Both the position numbers and the translations under genes were made by a program. Below the pieces are notes generated by a model that saw nothing but the letters and a program-made list of their open reading frames with translations, ran no database searches and had not been told where the DNA came from. Shown here piece after piece: positions 1-7,152 of a stretch of 16,999 nt of DNA. Source of the DNA: JAVJUS01 sp040220455 (GTDB taxonomy: Bacteria; Pseudomonadota; Alphaproteobacteria; DSM-16000; Inquilinaceae); NCBI GenBank assembly GCA_040220455.1, contig JAVJUS010000027.1, positions 1 through 16,999 of the forward strand. Reading direction: 5' to 3'. The stretch's first letter is position 1. Every line of letters begins with the position of its first letter.

Positions 1-2
1 CC

Positions 3-131
3 GCGGCCCTGCGGTGCCTGGCGCTCGCTGCGACGCTCGCGGCGGTCCTGGTGGCGCTGGCGGCGCCGGCGGCCGTCACGCGCGCCGCCGACGCGCGGCG
101 CCAGGAACCCTCCACCGGGGCGGCGCGTTGA
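3..131 (+). CDS. C-terminal end of an upstream membrane or exported protein (partial)
   Basis: This frame is open from the window edge to a TGA at 129-131. It encodes about 42 residues: a hydrophobic Ala/Leu/Val stretch of roughly 20 residues, then a polar Arg-rich tail. That looks like one membrane helix with a short cytoplasmic tail, and the other forward frames give only Arg/Pro-rich peptides. The stop lies just before the DUF883-like gene, so it could be the preceding member of the same membrane-protein set. The family cannot be named from this much sequence, and it could be a chance frame in GC-rich DNA. Confidence 0.35.
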   Translation, partial: AALRCLALAATLAAVLVALAAPAAVTRAADARRQEPSTGAAR

Positions 132-166
132 TGGGCCACACTCCGAAAGCAAAGAGGGGGCAGACC

Positions 167-466
167 ATGGCCGATACCCATGGCGCGGCCAGGACCGAGG
201 CCAAGGGCGGAGGCGACGACTCCGCCAGCGCGCTGCGAGACGACATCGACCGGCTGCGCGAGGACATGGCGGCGTTGACCCGCGATCTGGGCAGTGCGGG
301 GTCCGACCGGGCGCGTCATGTCCGCGACCGGACCCGCGATACGGTCAATGACGGCTACCAGCGCAGCCGCGGTTTCGTCGAGACCGAGATGAGCGAGCGG
401 CCGCTCGCCGTGCTCGGCATCTCCTTCGCCGCCGGCCTGCTGGTCGGGCGCCTGCTGGGGCGCTGA
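167..466 (+). CDS. DUF883/ElaB-YqjD-like membrane-anchored protein
   Basis: The protein is 99 residues long. It has a charged helical N-terminal part (about 20-45, heptad-like), an Arg/Asp-rich middle, and one C-terminal membrane helix (about 79-97) ending in a Gly-rich, small-residue pattern (GLLVGRLLGR). This layout is typical of the DUF883 family (ElaB/YqjD), inner-membrane proteins that in E. coli bind ribosomes in stationary phase; that role is family knowledge, not shown here. I chose ATG 167 because a purine-rich AAAGAGGGGG site lies 6 bases upstream. An in-frame ATG at 131 overlaps the previous stop and would add 12 residues. The next gene starts 5 bases after the stop, which suggests one operon, as in yqjD-yqjE. 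Confidence 0.8.
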   Translation: MADTHGAARTEAKGGGDDSASALRDDIDRLREDMAALTRDLGSAGSDRARHVRDRTRDTVNDGYQRSRGFVETEMSERPLAVLGISFAAGLLVGRLLGR

Positions 467-471
467 CCGCC

Positions 472-993
472 ATGCCCGACGACGCCAGGCGCCCCGAGGC
501 GCCCCGATCCGACGATCCGGGCGCGGGGGGAAGCGTCACCGGCCTGCCGGGCGGGGCGACGCTGCTGGCCGATCTGGAGCGGGTCGTCTCGGCGGAGACC
601 GAGCGGGCGCGCATCGCGGCGCGGGGTGCGGCGGTCCGCGCCGTCGCCCTCGCCGTGGCGACCGGGCTCGGCGTGGTCGGCGTCTCCCTGGTGGCGGTCG
701 GGGTCTATCTCGACCGGCTCGCCGAGCAGGGCCCGCTGGCCGCCGGAATCGTCGTCGGCGGCGGGCTGGTGGCGTTGGCCGTCCTCGCGCTCGTGCCGGT
801 CTGGGCGCTGGCCTACCGCCGGGCCCGGCTGCGCGCGCGAACCGAGGCGGCCATCGCCCGGACCGTGGCGTCGAGCGACCTGCGCCTGCTGGCCTCGCGC
901 CTGGTGCCGTCCGGCGGGCGGTCCTCGATCCTGCTGATCGGGGCGGCCGTCGCCGCCGGCGTCGTCGCCGGGATGAGCGGCACCAAGCGCTGA
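472..993 (+). CDS. YqjE/phage holin III-like membrane protein
   Basis: The protein is 173 residues long. It has a polar N-terminus (1-30), an amphipathic Glu/Arg-rich helix (31-52), two adjacent membrane helices (about 55-80 and 88-115), a basic cytoplasmic stretch (115-148), and a third hydrophobic Ala/Val segment near the C-terminus (152-169). Two helices after an amphipathic lead match the YqjE/Phage_holin_3_6 superfamily, usually found directly after DUF883 genes as here. The name is historical and there is no sign of a phage lysis role. The ribosome site is weak, so translation may be coupled to the upstream gene 5 bases away. The third hydrophobic segment is beyond the minimal family layout. 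Confidence 0.72.
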   Translation: MPDDARRPEAPRSDDPGAGGSVTGLPGGATLLADLERVVSAETERARIAARGAAVRAVALAVATGLGVVGVSLVAVGVYLDRLAEQGPLAAGIVVGGGLVALAVLALVPVWALAYRRARLRARTEAAIARTVASSDLRLLASRLVPSGGRSSILLIGAAVAAGVVAGMSGTKR

Positions 994-1108
994 ACCCGGC
1001 CGGCGTTCCTCCCGACACGGATGCCGCCGGCCGATTCCTCCGAAATATTCCGACGCCCGGCGCCCGCCGACGACGGGGCGGGTGCGGGCGCCGGCAGGGA
1101 GAGATCCG

Positions 1109-1285
1109 ATGCTCGGATGGTCCTTGATCTTCCTCGTCCTCGCCCTCGTCGCCGCCTTCTTCGGCTTCGGCGGGGTGGCGACGGCGGCGGCCGGGATCGC
1201 CAAGATCCTGTTCGTCGTCTTCCTGGTGCTGCTGGCGATCTCGCTGATCGCCCGCGCGGTCAGGGGACGCGGCCCGCCGGCCTGA
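1109..1285 (+). CDS. DUF1328/UPF0391 (YtjA-like) small membrane protein
   Basis: The protein is 58 residues long with two membrane helices: MLGWSLIFLVLALVAAFFGF, then a Gly/Ala turn, then a Leu/Val-rich helix ending in RAVRGRGPPA. Length, the opening MLGW and the FGFGG turn match the DUF1328 family, small inner-membrane proteins often linked to stress conditions. Its molecular function is not known. ATG 1109 is preceded by AGGGAGAG at 1096-1103. It follows the YqjE-like gene by 115 bases, so it may belong to the same transcript or have its own promoter. A hairpin terminator follows at 1358. Confidence 0.88.
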   Translation: MLGWSLIFLVLALVAAFFGFGGVATAAAGIAKILFVVFLVLLAISLIARAVRGRGPPA

Positions 1286-1357
1286 GTCCGATCGGAAGTC
1301 CGGACGGACCAGGCTCACGCGAAGCCGATGGGAAGCCACGAAGAAGAAGCCACGAAA

Positions 1358-1387
1358 AAGGGCGGTCCGCCGGAGCGGGCCGCCCTT
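1358..1387. terminator. Bidirectional intrinsic terminator
   Basis: A 13-bp stem (1358-1370 with 1375-1387, one G-T pair) closes a 4-base CGGA loop. Five A residues precede it, so the - strand transcript ends in a run of U, and CTTCTT follows on +. It sits between the convergent DUF1328 and PRC-barrel genes and would serve both, best for the - strand. Confidence 0.85.
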
Positions 1388-1454
1388 CTTCATATCCGGA
1401 AGGCGCCGGGGCGAGGGCGCGGGATCGCCGCGCCGCCCCGGACGCCTCACCGAC

Positions 1455-1976
1455 TCACTGCATGGTGTCGGTCGAGGTCGGGTCCAGCAGCGGGTCGCCC
1501 GGATCGCGCCCCGCCGGGCCGGCGGCGGGCGTCACCGCCCGGTCGGCGAGGGCCTGCTGGGTGGTGTCGGCCTGGATCATCAGCGTGCCGTCGTTGGTGC
1601 GCACGGGGCGCATCTCCGAGGCGTCGAGGTCGACCACCTCGCCGCCATAGCCGAGCAGCGGGTCGGCGTCCATGACGATCCGGCGAAGCTCGCCGTTCGA
1701 CGCCGCGACGACGACCATCGCCCGGCCGACCAGCGCGCCGGACCGGTCGATCACCGGGGCGTGCTGGTAGTCCTCGGGCAGCACGGTGCCGGGCGCGACC
1801 GGCTCGAAGGTCGCGCCGACCAGATTCGTCAGCGGCTGGCGGGCCAGATCGCTGGGCGCCACCTTGACCGTCTGCCCGTCCATGTCGATGAAGCTGGTAT
1901 TGGTGGGCTGCGCCGCGGCGCCGATCGACCCGAGCATCATGGTCGAGGCGAGCAGCGCGGCTGTCATGCGTTTCAT
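1455..1976 (-). CDS. Exported PRC-barrel domain protein
   Basis: The protein is 173 residues long. An N-terminal signal peptide (KR start, hydrophobic 5-20, likely cut after the AAA-Q region near residue 22) is followed by a domain with two beta-rich repeats. Residues about 48-62 (LTNLVGATFEPVAPG) and 72-122 (PVIDRSGALVGRAMVVVAASNGELRRIV, described here by its ends) resemble a PRC-barrel fold. The C-terminus (150-173) is Pro/Gly/Asp-rich and probably disordered. Such proteins are common in the alphaproteobacterial periplasm, with no enzyme role assigned. ATG 1976 is preceded on the - strand by AAGAGGAG with good spacing. The gene is monocistronic and ends at the shared terminator. Confidence 0.72.
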   Translation of the reverse strand: MKRMTAALLASTMMLGSIGAAAQPTNTSFIDMDGQTVKVAPSDLARQPLTNLVGATFEPVAPGTVLPEDYQHAPVIDRSGALVGRAMVVVAASNGELRRIVMDADPLLGYGGEVVDLDASEMRPVRTNDGTLMIQADTTQQALADRAVTPAAGPAGRDPGDPLLDPTSTDTMQ

Positions 1977-2208
1977 CGTCCGTTCTCCTCTTCTCTCGGT
2001 TCCTCCCTCGAAGGCCGATGAAGGCCGATCGCGAGGGATCACCCTCGCCACACCAATGCGATGCCCCACCCGGCCGTTCCGAGGCGATGGCGGTGGGGCT
2101 CGGGCGGGGCGAGGGCGGTTGCGAGGTGTGAGGAAACGAGATCGCGACGGCGATACGATGGCGTCCCGCGGGCGGTACGAAGGAGCCGCGGCGCCGCGCC
2201 GGCCCGCA

Positions 2209-2236
2209 TTGCGGACGCTCGATTTCGCGGTAGACT
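2209..2236 (+). promoter_or_regulatory. Candidate sigma70-like promoter for ptuAB
   Basis: TTGCGG (2209-2214) and TAGACT (2231-2236) are separated by 16 bases, partial matches to -35 and -10 consensus. This is the best candidate I found upstream of ptuA by eye. The call is weak because such matches occur by chance. Confidence 0.25.
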
Positions 2237-2248
2237 GCGTTCCGACAA

Positions 2249-2265
2249 GGGGGCGGAACGCCCCC
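2249..2265. repeat. Short GC hairpin in the ptuA leader
   Basis: GGGGGCG (2249-2255) and CGCCCCC (2259-2265) pair perfectly around a 3-base GAA loop. No T-run follows, so it is not a classic terminator. Confidence 0.55.
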
Positions 2266-2329
2266 GGAGCCTCCCTGCGGTGCCGCGTCTGTGTGGATCG
2301 GGTTCCCACGGGATGCGTTCGGGCCCTTG

Positions 2330-2368
2330 CCGGCGCTCGCCCGAACCTGACGATCGGGCGAGCGCCGG
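2330..2368. repeat. 13-bp perfect inverted repeat upstream of ptuA
   Basis: CCGGCGCTCGCCC (2330-2342) and GGGCGAGCGCCGG (2356-2368) are perfect complements around a 13-base loop. The structure ends 65 bases before the ptuA start. No U-tract follows. It could be a leader RNA hairpin, an attenuator, a binding site, or part of a small RNA. Confidence 0.75.
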
Positions 2369-2433
2369 ACGGTCTTGCGGCGCCGGGAAGGGACGGGCGG
2401 CGACAGGGACCACGGAGCTCGGGATTCCAGCGC

Positions 2434-3714
2434 ATGCACGTCACCAGGGCGCAGATCGACAACATCAGGATCATCCGGAACTTCGTTATCGACCTGTCCA
2501 GGGACGAGACGGCTGGCTGGCACGTCATCCTAGGGGACAATGGTTCCGGGAAGTCGACCGTCATCCGCGCGCTCGCCATCGCGCTGATCGGCCGGGAGAA
2601 CGCCACCGCCCTGCGCCAGGACTGGTCGTCGTGGCTGGACGCGAAGGCGGACAGCGGCAGCATCTCGCTCGCCATCCGGGCCGATAACTCCGGCCTGGAT
2701 CGATGGACCGAAAAGGGCCGTCAATCCGACAAGCCGATCCGGCCGAAGGTCTCGTTCTCCCGTTCGTCGGATGGCAATGTCACTCCCGAGTTCAGCGGCG
2801 ATCTCACTCGCCGGACGATCTGGGGTGGCGGGAGCGGGTGGTTCTCTTCCTCCTTCGGTCCGTTTCGCCGGTTTCGCGGCGGCGATCGGGATTTCGACAA
2901 GCTCTATTACAGCCATCCCAGGCTGGCGGCGCATCTCTCGGCTTTCGGGGAAGATGTCGCGCTATCCGAAGCTCTTGAATGGATAAAGAATGCCCAATTC
3001 CGCGCTCTGGAAAAGGATGCGACGTCGCGGGCGCTCACCGACAAGCTCGTCGCCTTCGTCAACTCCTCCGGACTCCTCCCGCATTCCGCGACGATCGCGG
3101 AGATCACCTCTTCGGGCGTGATGGTCGACAATGGCGCCGGTACGCGGGTGCCTGTGGAGGAGATGTCCGACGGCTATCGCTCCGTGCTTTCCATGACGTT
3201 CGAGATAATCCGGGCCATGGAGGCGGCGTTCGGCACCGACGCGCTGCTCGTTGCGCTCGACGGAGAGGCCGGGCAGGTGGCCCTTCCCGGCGTAATCCTC
3301 ATCGACGAGATCGACGCGCATTTGCACCCGGCCTGGCAGAAACGGATAGGCGCGTGGTTCACGCAATGCTTTCCTCACGTGCAGTTCTTCGTGACGACCC
3401 ATAGCCCGATCATATGCCAGGCCGCGGAGCGTGGCTCGATCTGGCGGTTGGCCGCTCCCGGCTCGAATGAGGAGTCGGGCCGCGTCACGGGACTGGAACT
3501 CGAGCGTCTGATCTATGGCAACGTGCTGGAGGCGTACTCGACGGAGTATTTCGGTACGGATGTCACCCGGTCGCGGTCGTCGAGGGACATGCTGCGCCAG
3601 CTCGCGGAGCTCAATCGGAAAAGTCTCAAGGGTTCGCTCAGCGCGAATGAAGAGAAGCAGCGCTCGGCCCTGCAGCGCCGCCTACCGAGTACGGCCAGCG
3701 ACCTGATCGAGTGA
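2434..3714 (+). CDS. ptuA: PtuA-like AAA ATPase of a Septu defence system
   Basis: The protein is 426 residues long and belongs to the AAA_21/SMC-like ATPases. Walker A is GDNGSGKST (34-42). An ABC-type signature MSDGYRS lies at 244-250, Walker B VILIDEID at 287-294 and the switch histidine in TTHSP at 321-325. A family-specific middle section (about 55-240) and a helical tail rich in Leu, Arg and Glu (380-426) make up the rest. No TOPRIM nuclease domain follows, which argues against the OLD family. ATG 2434 is chosen because MHVTRAQIDNIRIIRNF matches the usual first strand of this fold; the ribosome site is weak. The HNH partner starts 7 bases after the stop. In Septu, PtuA forms an ATP-bound complex with PtuB that restricts phage (established for the family). 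Assignment here rests on the ATPase plus HNH pair and its order. Confidence 0.82.
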   Translation: MHVTRAQIDNIRIIRNFVIDLSRDETAGWHVILGDNGSGKSTVIRALAIALIGRENATALRQDWSSWLDAKADSGSISLAIRADNSGLDRWTEKGRQSDKPIRPKVSFSRSSDGNVTPEFSGDLTRRTIWGGGSGWFSSSFGPFRRFRGGDRDFDKLYYSHPRLAAHLSAFGEDVALSEALEWIKNAQFRALEKDATSRALTDKLVAFVNSSGLLPHSATIAEITSSGVMVDNGAGTRVPVEEMSDGYRSVLSMTFEIIRAMEAAFGTDALLVALDGEAGQVALPGVILIDEIDAHLHPAWQKRIGAWFTQCFPHVQFFVTTHSPIICQAAERGSIWRLAAPGSNEESGRVTGLELERLIYGNVLEAYSTEYFGTDVTRSRSSRDMLRQLAELNRKSLKGSLSANEEKQRSALQRRLPSTASDLIE

Positions 3715-3721
3715 TCGGCGG

Positions 3722-4537
3722 ATGCTGCCTCTCGCCGATCCGGGACTGCCCGCCGTCGCATCCGTCAAGCTCGCCGAATACCAGGCCGAGATCGACGCGA
3801 TCGCCGATTACGCGGTGCGGGTTGCGGAAGCAAAGACCAAGTTCAGTTCCCGTAACCGACGGTCCGACGCGACCTTTCGTGCCGTACGCGATAGCCTCTC
3901 CATCATGTGCGCCGGAGCCCAGCGCTGCGTCTATTGCGAGGATTCTGTTGGCGACGAGGTCGAGCATATAAAGCCCAAGGACCTTTATCCCGAGGATGTC
4001 TTCCGCTGGCCCAACTATGTCTATGCCTGCGGTCGATGCAATGGCGGCAAGAACAACAAGTTCGCCGTCATCACGCCGACCGGCCGCCGTCTCGTCGTGA
4101 CCCGGCCCCGAGGCGCTCCCGTCACGCCTCCCGCGGCAGGCAGGCCCGCCTTCATCGATCCCCGGGCCGAAGACCCGATGGACTTCTTGTCGATTGATCT
4201 CCTGGGCACGTTCCTCGTGCTGCCACGAGAGGATCTGCCGGCCGAAGCGGTGGACCGAGCCGAGTTCACGATCGACACGTTGAACCTCAACCGCGATCTC
4301 CTGCTCGAGGCCCGTCGCAACGCCTTCGGCGGATATCGGGCGCGTTTGGTCGAATACCGTGCTCGACGAGACGCGGGCGCGGACGCCGCCGAGCTGGATG
4401 CGCTGCGGGATGGCCTTCTCGACACGCCCCATCCGACGATTTGGGAGGAGCTGAAGCGCCAGGCCTCCGACATCCCTGTCATCGACGCTCTCTTCGCCGC
4501 TGCTCCCGAAGCGCGTACCTGGAGCATCGTCGCCTGA
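3722..4537 (+). CDS. ptuB: PtuB-like HNH endonuclease of a Septu defence system
   Basis: The protein is 271 residues long. A helical N-terminus (about 15-60) precedes an HNH zinc-finger nuclease core: CVYC at 69-72, VEHIKPK at 80-86 with the catalytic His82, W96-P-N98, then CGRCNGGKNN at 103-112. The two CxxC pairs would hold the structural zinc and the His/Asn residues the catalytic metal. The rest (115-271) is a C-terminal helical region containing FIDPRAEDP and an IDTLNLNRDLL stretch, as in TIGR02646/PtuB proteins. All expected core residues are present, so the nuclease looks intact. The gene starts 7 bases after ptuA, with GGCGG between them as a weak ribosome site, so the two are probably co-translated. 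A restriction-type HNH role is possible but the ATPase partner favours Septu. Confidence 0.82.
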   Translation: MLPLADPGLPAVASVKLAEYQAEIDAIADYAVRVAEAKTKFSSRNRRSDATFRAVRDSLSIMCAGAQRCVYCEDSVGDEVEHIKPKDLYPEDVFRWPNYVYACGRCNGGKNNKFAVITPTGRRLVVTRPRGAPVTPPAAGRPAFIDPRAEDPMDFLSIDLLGTFLVLPREDLPAEAVDRAEFTIDTLNLNRDLLLEARRNAFGGYRARLVEYRARRDAGADAAELDALRDGLLDTPHPTIWEELKRQASDIPVIDALFAAAPEARTWSIVA

Positions 4538-4784
4538 TCCGGACGTGCCAGGCCGGCCATCGGCGCGGCAACCTCAGCTCGCTTCGGGAAGCCACTCCCG
4601 CAACGGTGGCTGCAACGCCACGGCGGCGGTACGGTGCCAGTTGGCAGGCTTCGTCGGCGTTGTCTCGATCCCGGGCTGCTGAGCCGAGACCCTTTGTCTC
4701 CTGGCCGCCACAACCATCTCCCGCCACCCCCGCCCCGTTCACGAAGGCTAGAGGGCCGGCGTGAGGCCATTGCCGGGGTGCTGA

Positions 4785-4808
4785 TGTAACGGTAACGTCG
4801 CCGTTACA
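4785..4808. promoter_or_regulatory. Palindromic operator, probably bound by the downstream TetR protein
   Basis: TGTAACGG (4785-4792) and CCGTTACA (4801-4808) are exact inverted copies, and the centre contains ACGT, so 20 of 24 positions are symmetric. Size and symmetry fit a TetR-family operator. It ends 18 bases before the start of the membrane/SRPBCC gene, whose operon partner encodes a TetR regulator. Confidence 0.65.
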
Positions 4809-4826
4809 TACACTCGGGAGCCGACC

Positions 4827-5729
4827 ATGGCCGATCGATCGCCGCGTTCGAGGCCCCTGCGCCTCGCGCTCGCCGCCAATGCCGCCTTTTCCGCAGGCTG
4901 CGGCCTCTTCCTCTTCGTCGACGGGGCCGGCTTGCTGGCGACGTCGGGGCCGGCGGCTTCGGCGGTCATGCGCGGGCTCGGCGTGATGCTGATCGGCTTC
5001 GCGGCCCTGGTCGCGGCGACGGCCCTTCGGCCCCGCCCGGGGGTCGCCGCTGCGATCGCGTTACTGGATGTCGGCTGGGTCGCCGCGACCCTCCCGCTCG
5101 CGGCGGTTCCGGGCCTCTTGACGGGCGAGGGGCGGCAGGCCGTGGTTGCTGTCGCCATGGCGGTCGGGGCGTTCGCGGTCGCCCAACTCGCCGGCCTGCG
5201 CCTCATGATGCGCGACGGGAGCGCGGGCGGGCATGCCTATCGACACTGCCTGCGCATCCGGGCCGACGCGCCGGCCGGGGCGGTCTGGGCGGTGGTCGCC
5301 GATCTCGGCCGCATCGAGCGGTTCAGCCCGGCCTTGGCGCGGTCCGGCCTGCGCGGGGGCGAGGCCGCCGGCCTCGGCGCCGTGCGCGACTGCGCCGACC
5401 GCCGCGGTTCGCAGTGGTCGGAGGAGGTCGTCGCCTTCGATCCCGCCGGCCGCCGCCTGGTCCTGCGCTTCCTGGCCGATGCGCCGGGGTTCCCCTTCCC
5501 GGTCGCGGCCATGACGGGCGGCTGGCGCGTCGAGCCCGACGGCGCCGGGTCGTGGGTCGAGGTCTGGTGGTCCTTCGCGCCGCGCGGGCGATTCGGCTGG
5601 ATCCTCCTGGCCCTGATGACGCTGGCGCTCGACCACTCGGCACGTGGGATCGTCGGCCGGATGGCGATGGCGGCGCGCGGCGGCCCGGTCGGGCGCCCCC
5701 GGCGCGGGCCGGCCTGGAGCTATTGCTGA
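4827..5729 (+). CDS. Four-helix membrane domain fused to an SRPBCC (polyketide cyclase-like) domain
   Basis: The protein is 300 residues long. Residues 12-32, 47-67, 74-97 and 104-126 are four membrane helices with small-residue packing. Residues about 138-285 resemble the SRPBCC/polyketide cyclase-dehydrase fold: an opening strand with the AVWAVVADLGRIERFSP helix, strands around GAVRDC, SEEVVAFDP and LVLRFLAD, then GGWRVEPDGAGSWVEVWWSF, and a long closing helix. This fold makes a hydrophobic pocket for lipophilic ligands. The substrate is unknown. ATG 4827 is preceded by CGGGAG. The stop overlaps the TetR start (TGATG), so both are expressed together, and the palindrome upstream suggests control by that TetR. 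A role in sensing or handling a hydrophobic compound at the membrane is inference. Confidence 0.7.
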   Translation: MADRSPRSRPLRLALAANAAFSAGCGLFLFVDGAGLLATSGPAASAVMRGLGVMLIGFAALVAATALRPRPGVAAAIALLDVGWVAATLPLAAVPGLLTGEGRQAVVAVAMAVGAFAVAQLAGLRLMMRDGSAGGHAYRHCLRIRADAPAGAVWAVVADLGRIERFSPALARSGLRGGEAAGLGAVRDCADRRGSQWSEEVVAFDPAGRRLVLRFLADAPGFPFPVAAMTGGWRVEPDGAGSWVEVWWSFAPRGRFGWILLALMTLALDHSARGIVGRMAMAARGGPVGRPRRGPAWSYC

Positions 5730-6322
5730 TGGACGCGCGCGCCCGGATCCTCGACGCCGCGGCCTCGGAATTCGCCGAGCGCGGCGTGCACGGCGTGCGC
5801 ATGGAGCACGTGGCGCGCCGCGCCGATCTCAACAAGTCGCTTGTCTATCGCCATTTCGGGGCGAAGGACCGGCTGTTCGACGAGACCCTGCGGCGGGAGA
5901 TCACGCGGCGCACGGCGATGGTCGAGGCCCTGCCGGCCGACTTGGCCGCCATGCTCCGGTTCTGGAGCGCGCAGCAGCACGCCGACGCCTCCTTCATCCG
6001 CCTGATCGCCCAGGAGGGCCTGGCCGCCGCCGATGCGGAGCCCGACGTCGAACCCGCCGCGGCGGAGGAGCGGCGCGCCTACTACCGGCGCCAGGTCGAC
6101 GACCTGCGCGCGCTCCAGGCGGCCGGGCGCCTGCCGGCCGGCACCGACCCGGAGGCGCTGTTCCTGGGCCTGCTGCTGCTGACGGTCGGCCCGGTGATCC
6201 TTCCCCAGATCGCCCGCCTGGTCCTCGGCGACAGGGCAGAGGGGCGCTGGGACGGCTTCCTGGAAGACCTGGCGGCGGTGCTGGAGCGCGCGGCGGCGGC
6301 GCCGGAGGGGGATGGCGACTGA
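5729..6322 (+). CDS. TetR/AcrR family transcriptional regulator
   Basis: The protein is 197 residues long. The N-terminal DNA-binding domain has the TetR pattern: RILDAAASEFAERGVHGVRM (6-25), then the helix-turn-helix with VARRADLNKSLVYRHFGAKD (28-47) and FDETL. The C-terminal part (about 60-197) is helical and would form the dimer and ligand domain; it contains an Arg/Tyr-rich segment (EERRAYYRRQVDDL) and a hydrophobic LLLLTVGPVILPQ stretch. The start overlaps the previous stop, so the genes are translationally coupled. It probably represses its own operon through the palindrome at 4785-4808. The inducer is unknown. Confidence 0.9.
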   Translation: MDARARILDAAASEFAERGVHGVRMEHVARRADLNKSLVYRHFGAKDRLFDETLRREITRRTAMVEALPADLAAMLRFWSAQQHADASFIRLIAQEGLAAADAEPDVEPAAAEERRAYYRRQVDDLRALQAAGRLPAGTDPEALFLGLLLLTVGPVILPQIARLVLGDRAEGRWDGFLEDLAAVLERAAAAPEGDGD

Positions 6323-6507
6323 TCGGGCGGCGGGGCGCGCCGCCTCGCGGTCTTCAGGGCGGCATCGCGCGGCGGACGGTTCGGACATCGCGGCGATGGG
6401 GAGGCTGGCGCCGATCCGGCCGGTCCCGGCCCGTGGGCGACGGCTCGGCGCTCGTGCTAAGACAGCGCGAGACCGACCGCTCCGACGTTTCGCGATGGGC
6501 CCCCGCC

Positions 6508-7152
6508 ATGCAGTTCCTCGTCTTCCTCGGTTCCGTGCGCGAAACGGCGCCGCCGCGGCCCGCGCGGCTGGGCGCCCGGGTCGCCGAGGCCTGCCGCCGG
6601 CTGCTCGTCGACCGCGGGCATGACGCCACCCTGGTGGATCCGCTCGAGGTCGAGCTGGGCGGGCCTTTCAAGCCGCATTTCGCCTATGCCCGGGCCCGCG
6701 CGCCCGCGCCGCTCGACCGTCTCGCCGATGCCATCTCGGCGGCCGACGGCTATGTCATGGCGAGCCCGGAGTACAACCACTCCATGTCGCCCGCGCTGGC
6801 GCATCTGCTCAACCATTTCGGCGCGTCGCTGTTCGCGTGGAAGCCGTCGGCCATCGTCACCTATTCGGCGGGGCAGTGGGGCGGCGCGCGGGCGGCGATG
6901 GGCATGCGCGGCTTCCTGTCGGAGCTCGGCTGTCTGCCGGTCTCCGCCATGGTCCACATTCCCCGCGCCCAGGATGTCCTCGACGAGGCGGGCGCGTGGA
7001 CGCAGGAGGCGTCGCGGTGGGACGGCTATGTCGGGCGCACCCTGACGCAGCTCGAATGGTGGGCGGAGGCCGCGCGCCGCCAGCGCGCCGACGGCGCGGC
7101 CGCGCCGACGGAGGCGTTCGCGAAGGACCCGTCGCAGCGCAACGCGCCGTGA
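6508..7152 (+). CDS. NADPH-dependent FMN reductase family protein (flavodoxin-like)
   Basis: The protein is 214 residues long. It begins with a flavodoxin-fold strand and phosphate loop (FLGSVRETAPPRPARLG, 6-22). It then has the family signature SPEYNHSMSPALAHLLNHF (86-104), where the PEYN motif contacts the flavin, and the second flavin loop TYSAGQWGGARAA (118-130). Such enzymes use NAD(P)H to reduce FMN, quinones or azo compounds. The substrate here is not known. ATG 6508 is the natural start for the first strand; the frame is open upstream but reads as Arg/Gly-rich sequence. It is 185 bases from the TetR gene on the same strand, so it could be regulated separately. No strong ribosome site is visible. 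Confidence 0.87.
   Translation: MQFLVFLGSVRETAPPRPARLGARVAEACRRLLVDRGHDATLVDPLEVELGGPFKPHFAYARARAPAPLDRLADAISAADGYVMASPEYNHSMSPALAHLLNHFGASLFAWKPSAIVTYSAGQWGGARAAMGMRGFLSELGCLPVSAMVHIPRAQDVLDEAGAWTQEASRWDGYVGRTLTQLEWWAEAARRQRADGAAAPTEAFAKDPSQRNAP

Larger units (their letters stand above)
1977..2433. other. Divergent intergenic region between PRC-barrel gene and ptuA
   Basis: No credible gene is seen in these 457 bases. The ptuA frame is open through it, but the protein it would encode is Arg/Pro-rich and unlike the ATPase family. The region must hold the PRC-barrel promoter on - and a ptuA promoter on +. It also has two strong hairpins listed separately, so any ptuA transcript starting near 2243 would have a structured leader of about 190 bases. 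Confidence 0.6.

Noticed and set aside
472..993. Phage holin as evidence for a prophage
   Set aside because: The holin label comes from a superfamily name. The neighbours are DUF883 and DUF1328 housekeeping membrane genes, with no lysis or structural phage genes.
1786..2433. Upstream extension of the ptuA frame by more than 200 residues
   Set aside because: It runs antisense through the PRC-barrel gene and then through Arg/Pro-rich sequence; the ATPase fold begins right at Met 2434.
2000..4537. Retron with PtuA/PtuB effectors
   Set aside because: No reverse transcriptase motif (such as YxDD within an RT-like frame) is seen near the pair, so the leader hairpins alone do not support a retron.
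5414..5728. N-terminal extension of the first TetR frame
   Set aside because: It overlaps the SRPBCC domain in another frame and is Arg/Gly-rich; the TetR domain starts at the ATG overlapping the previous stop.
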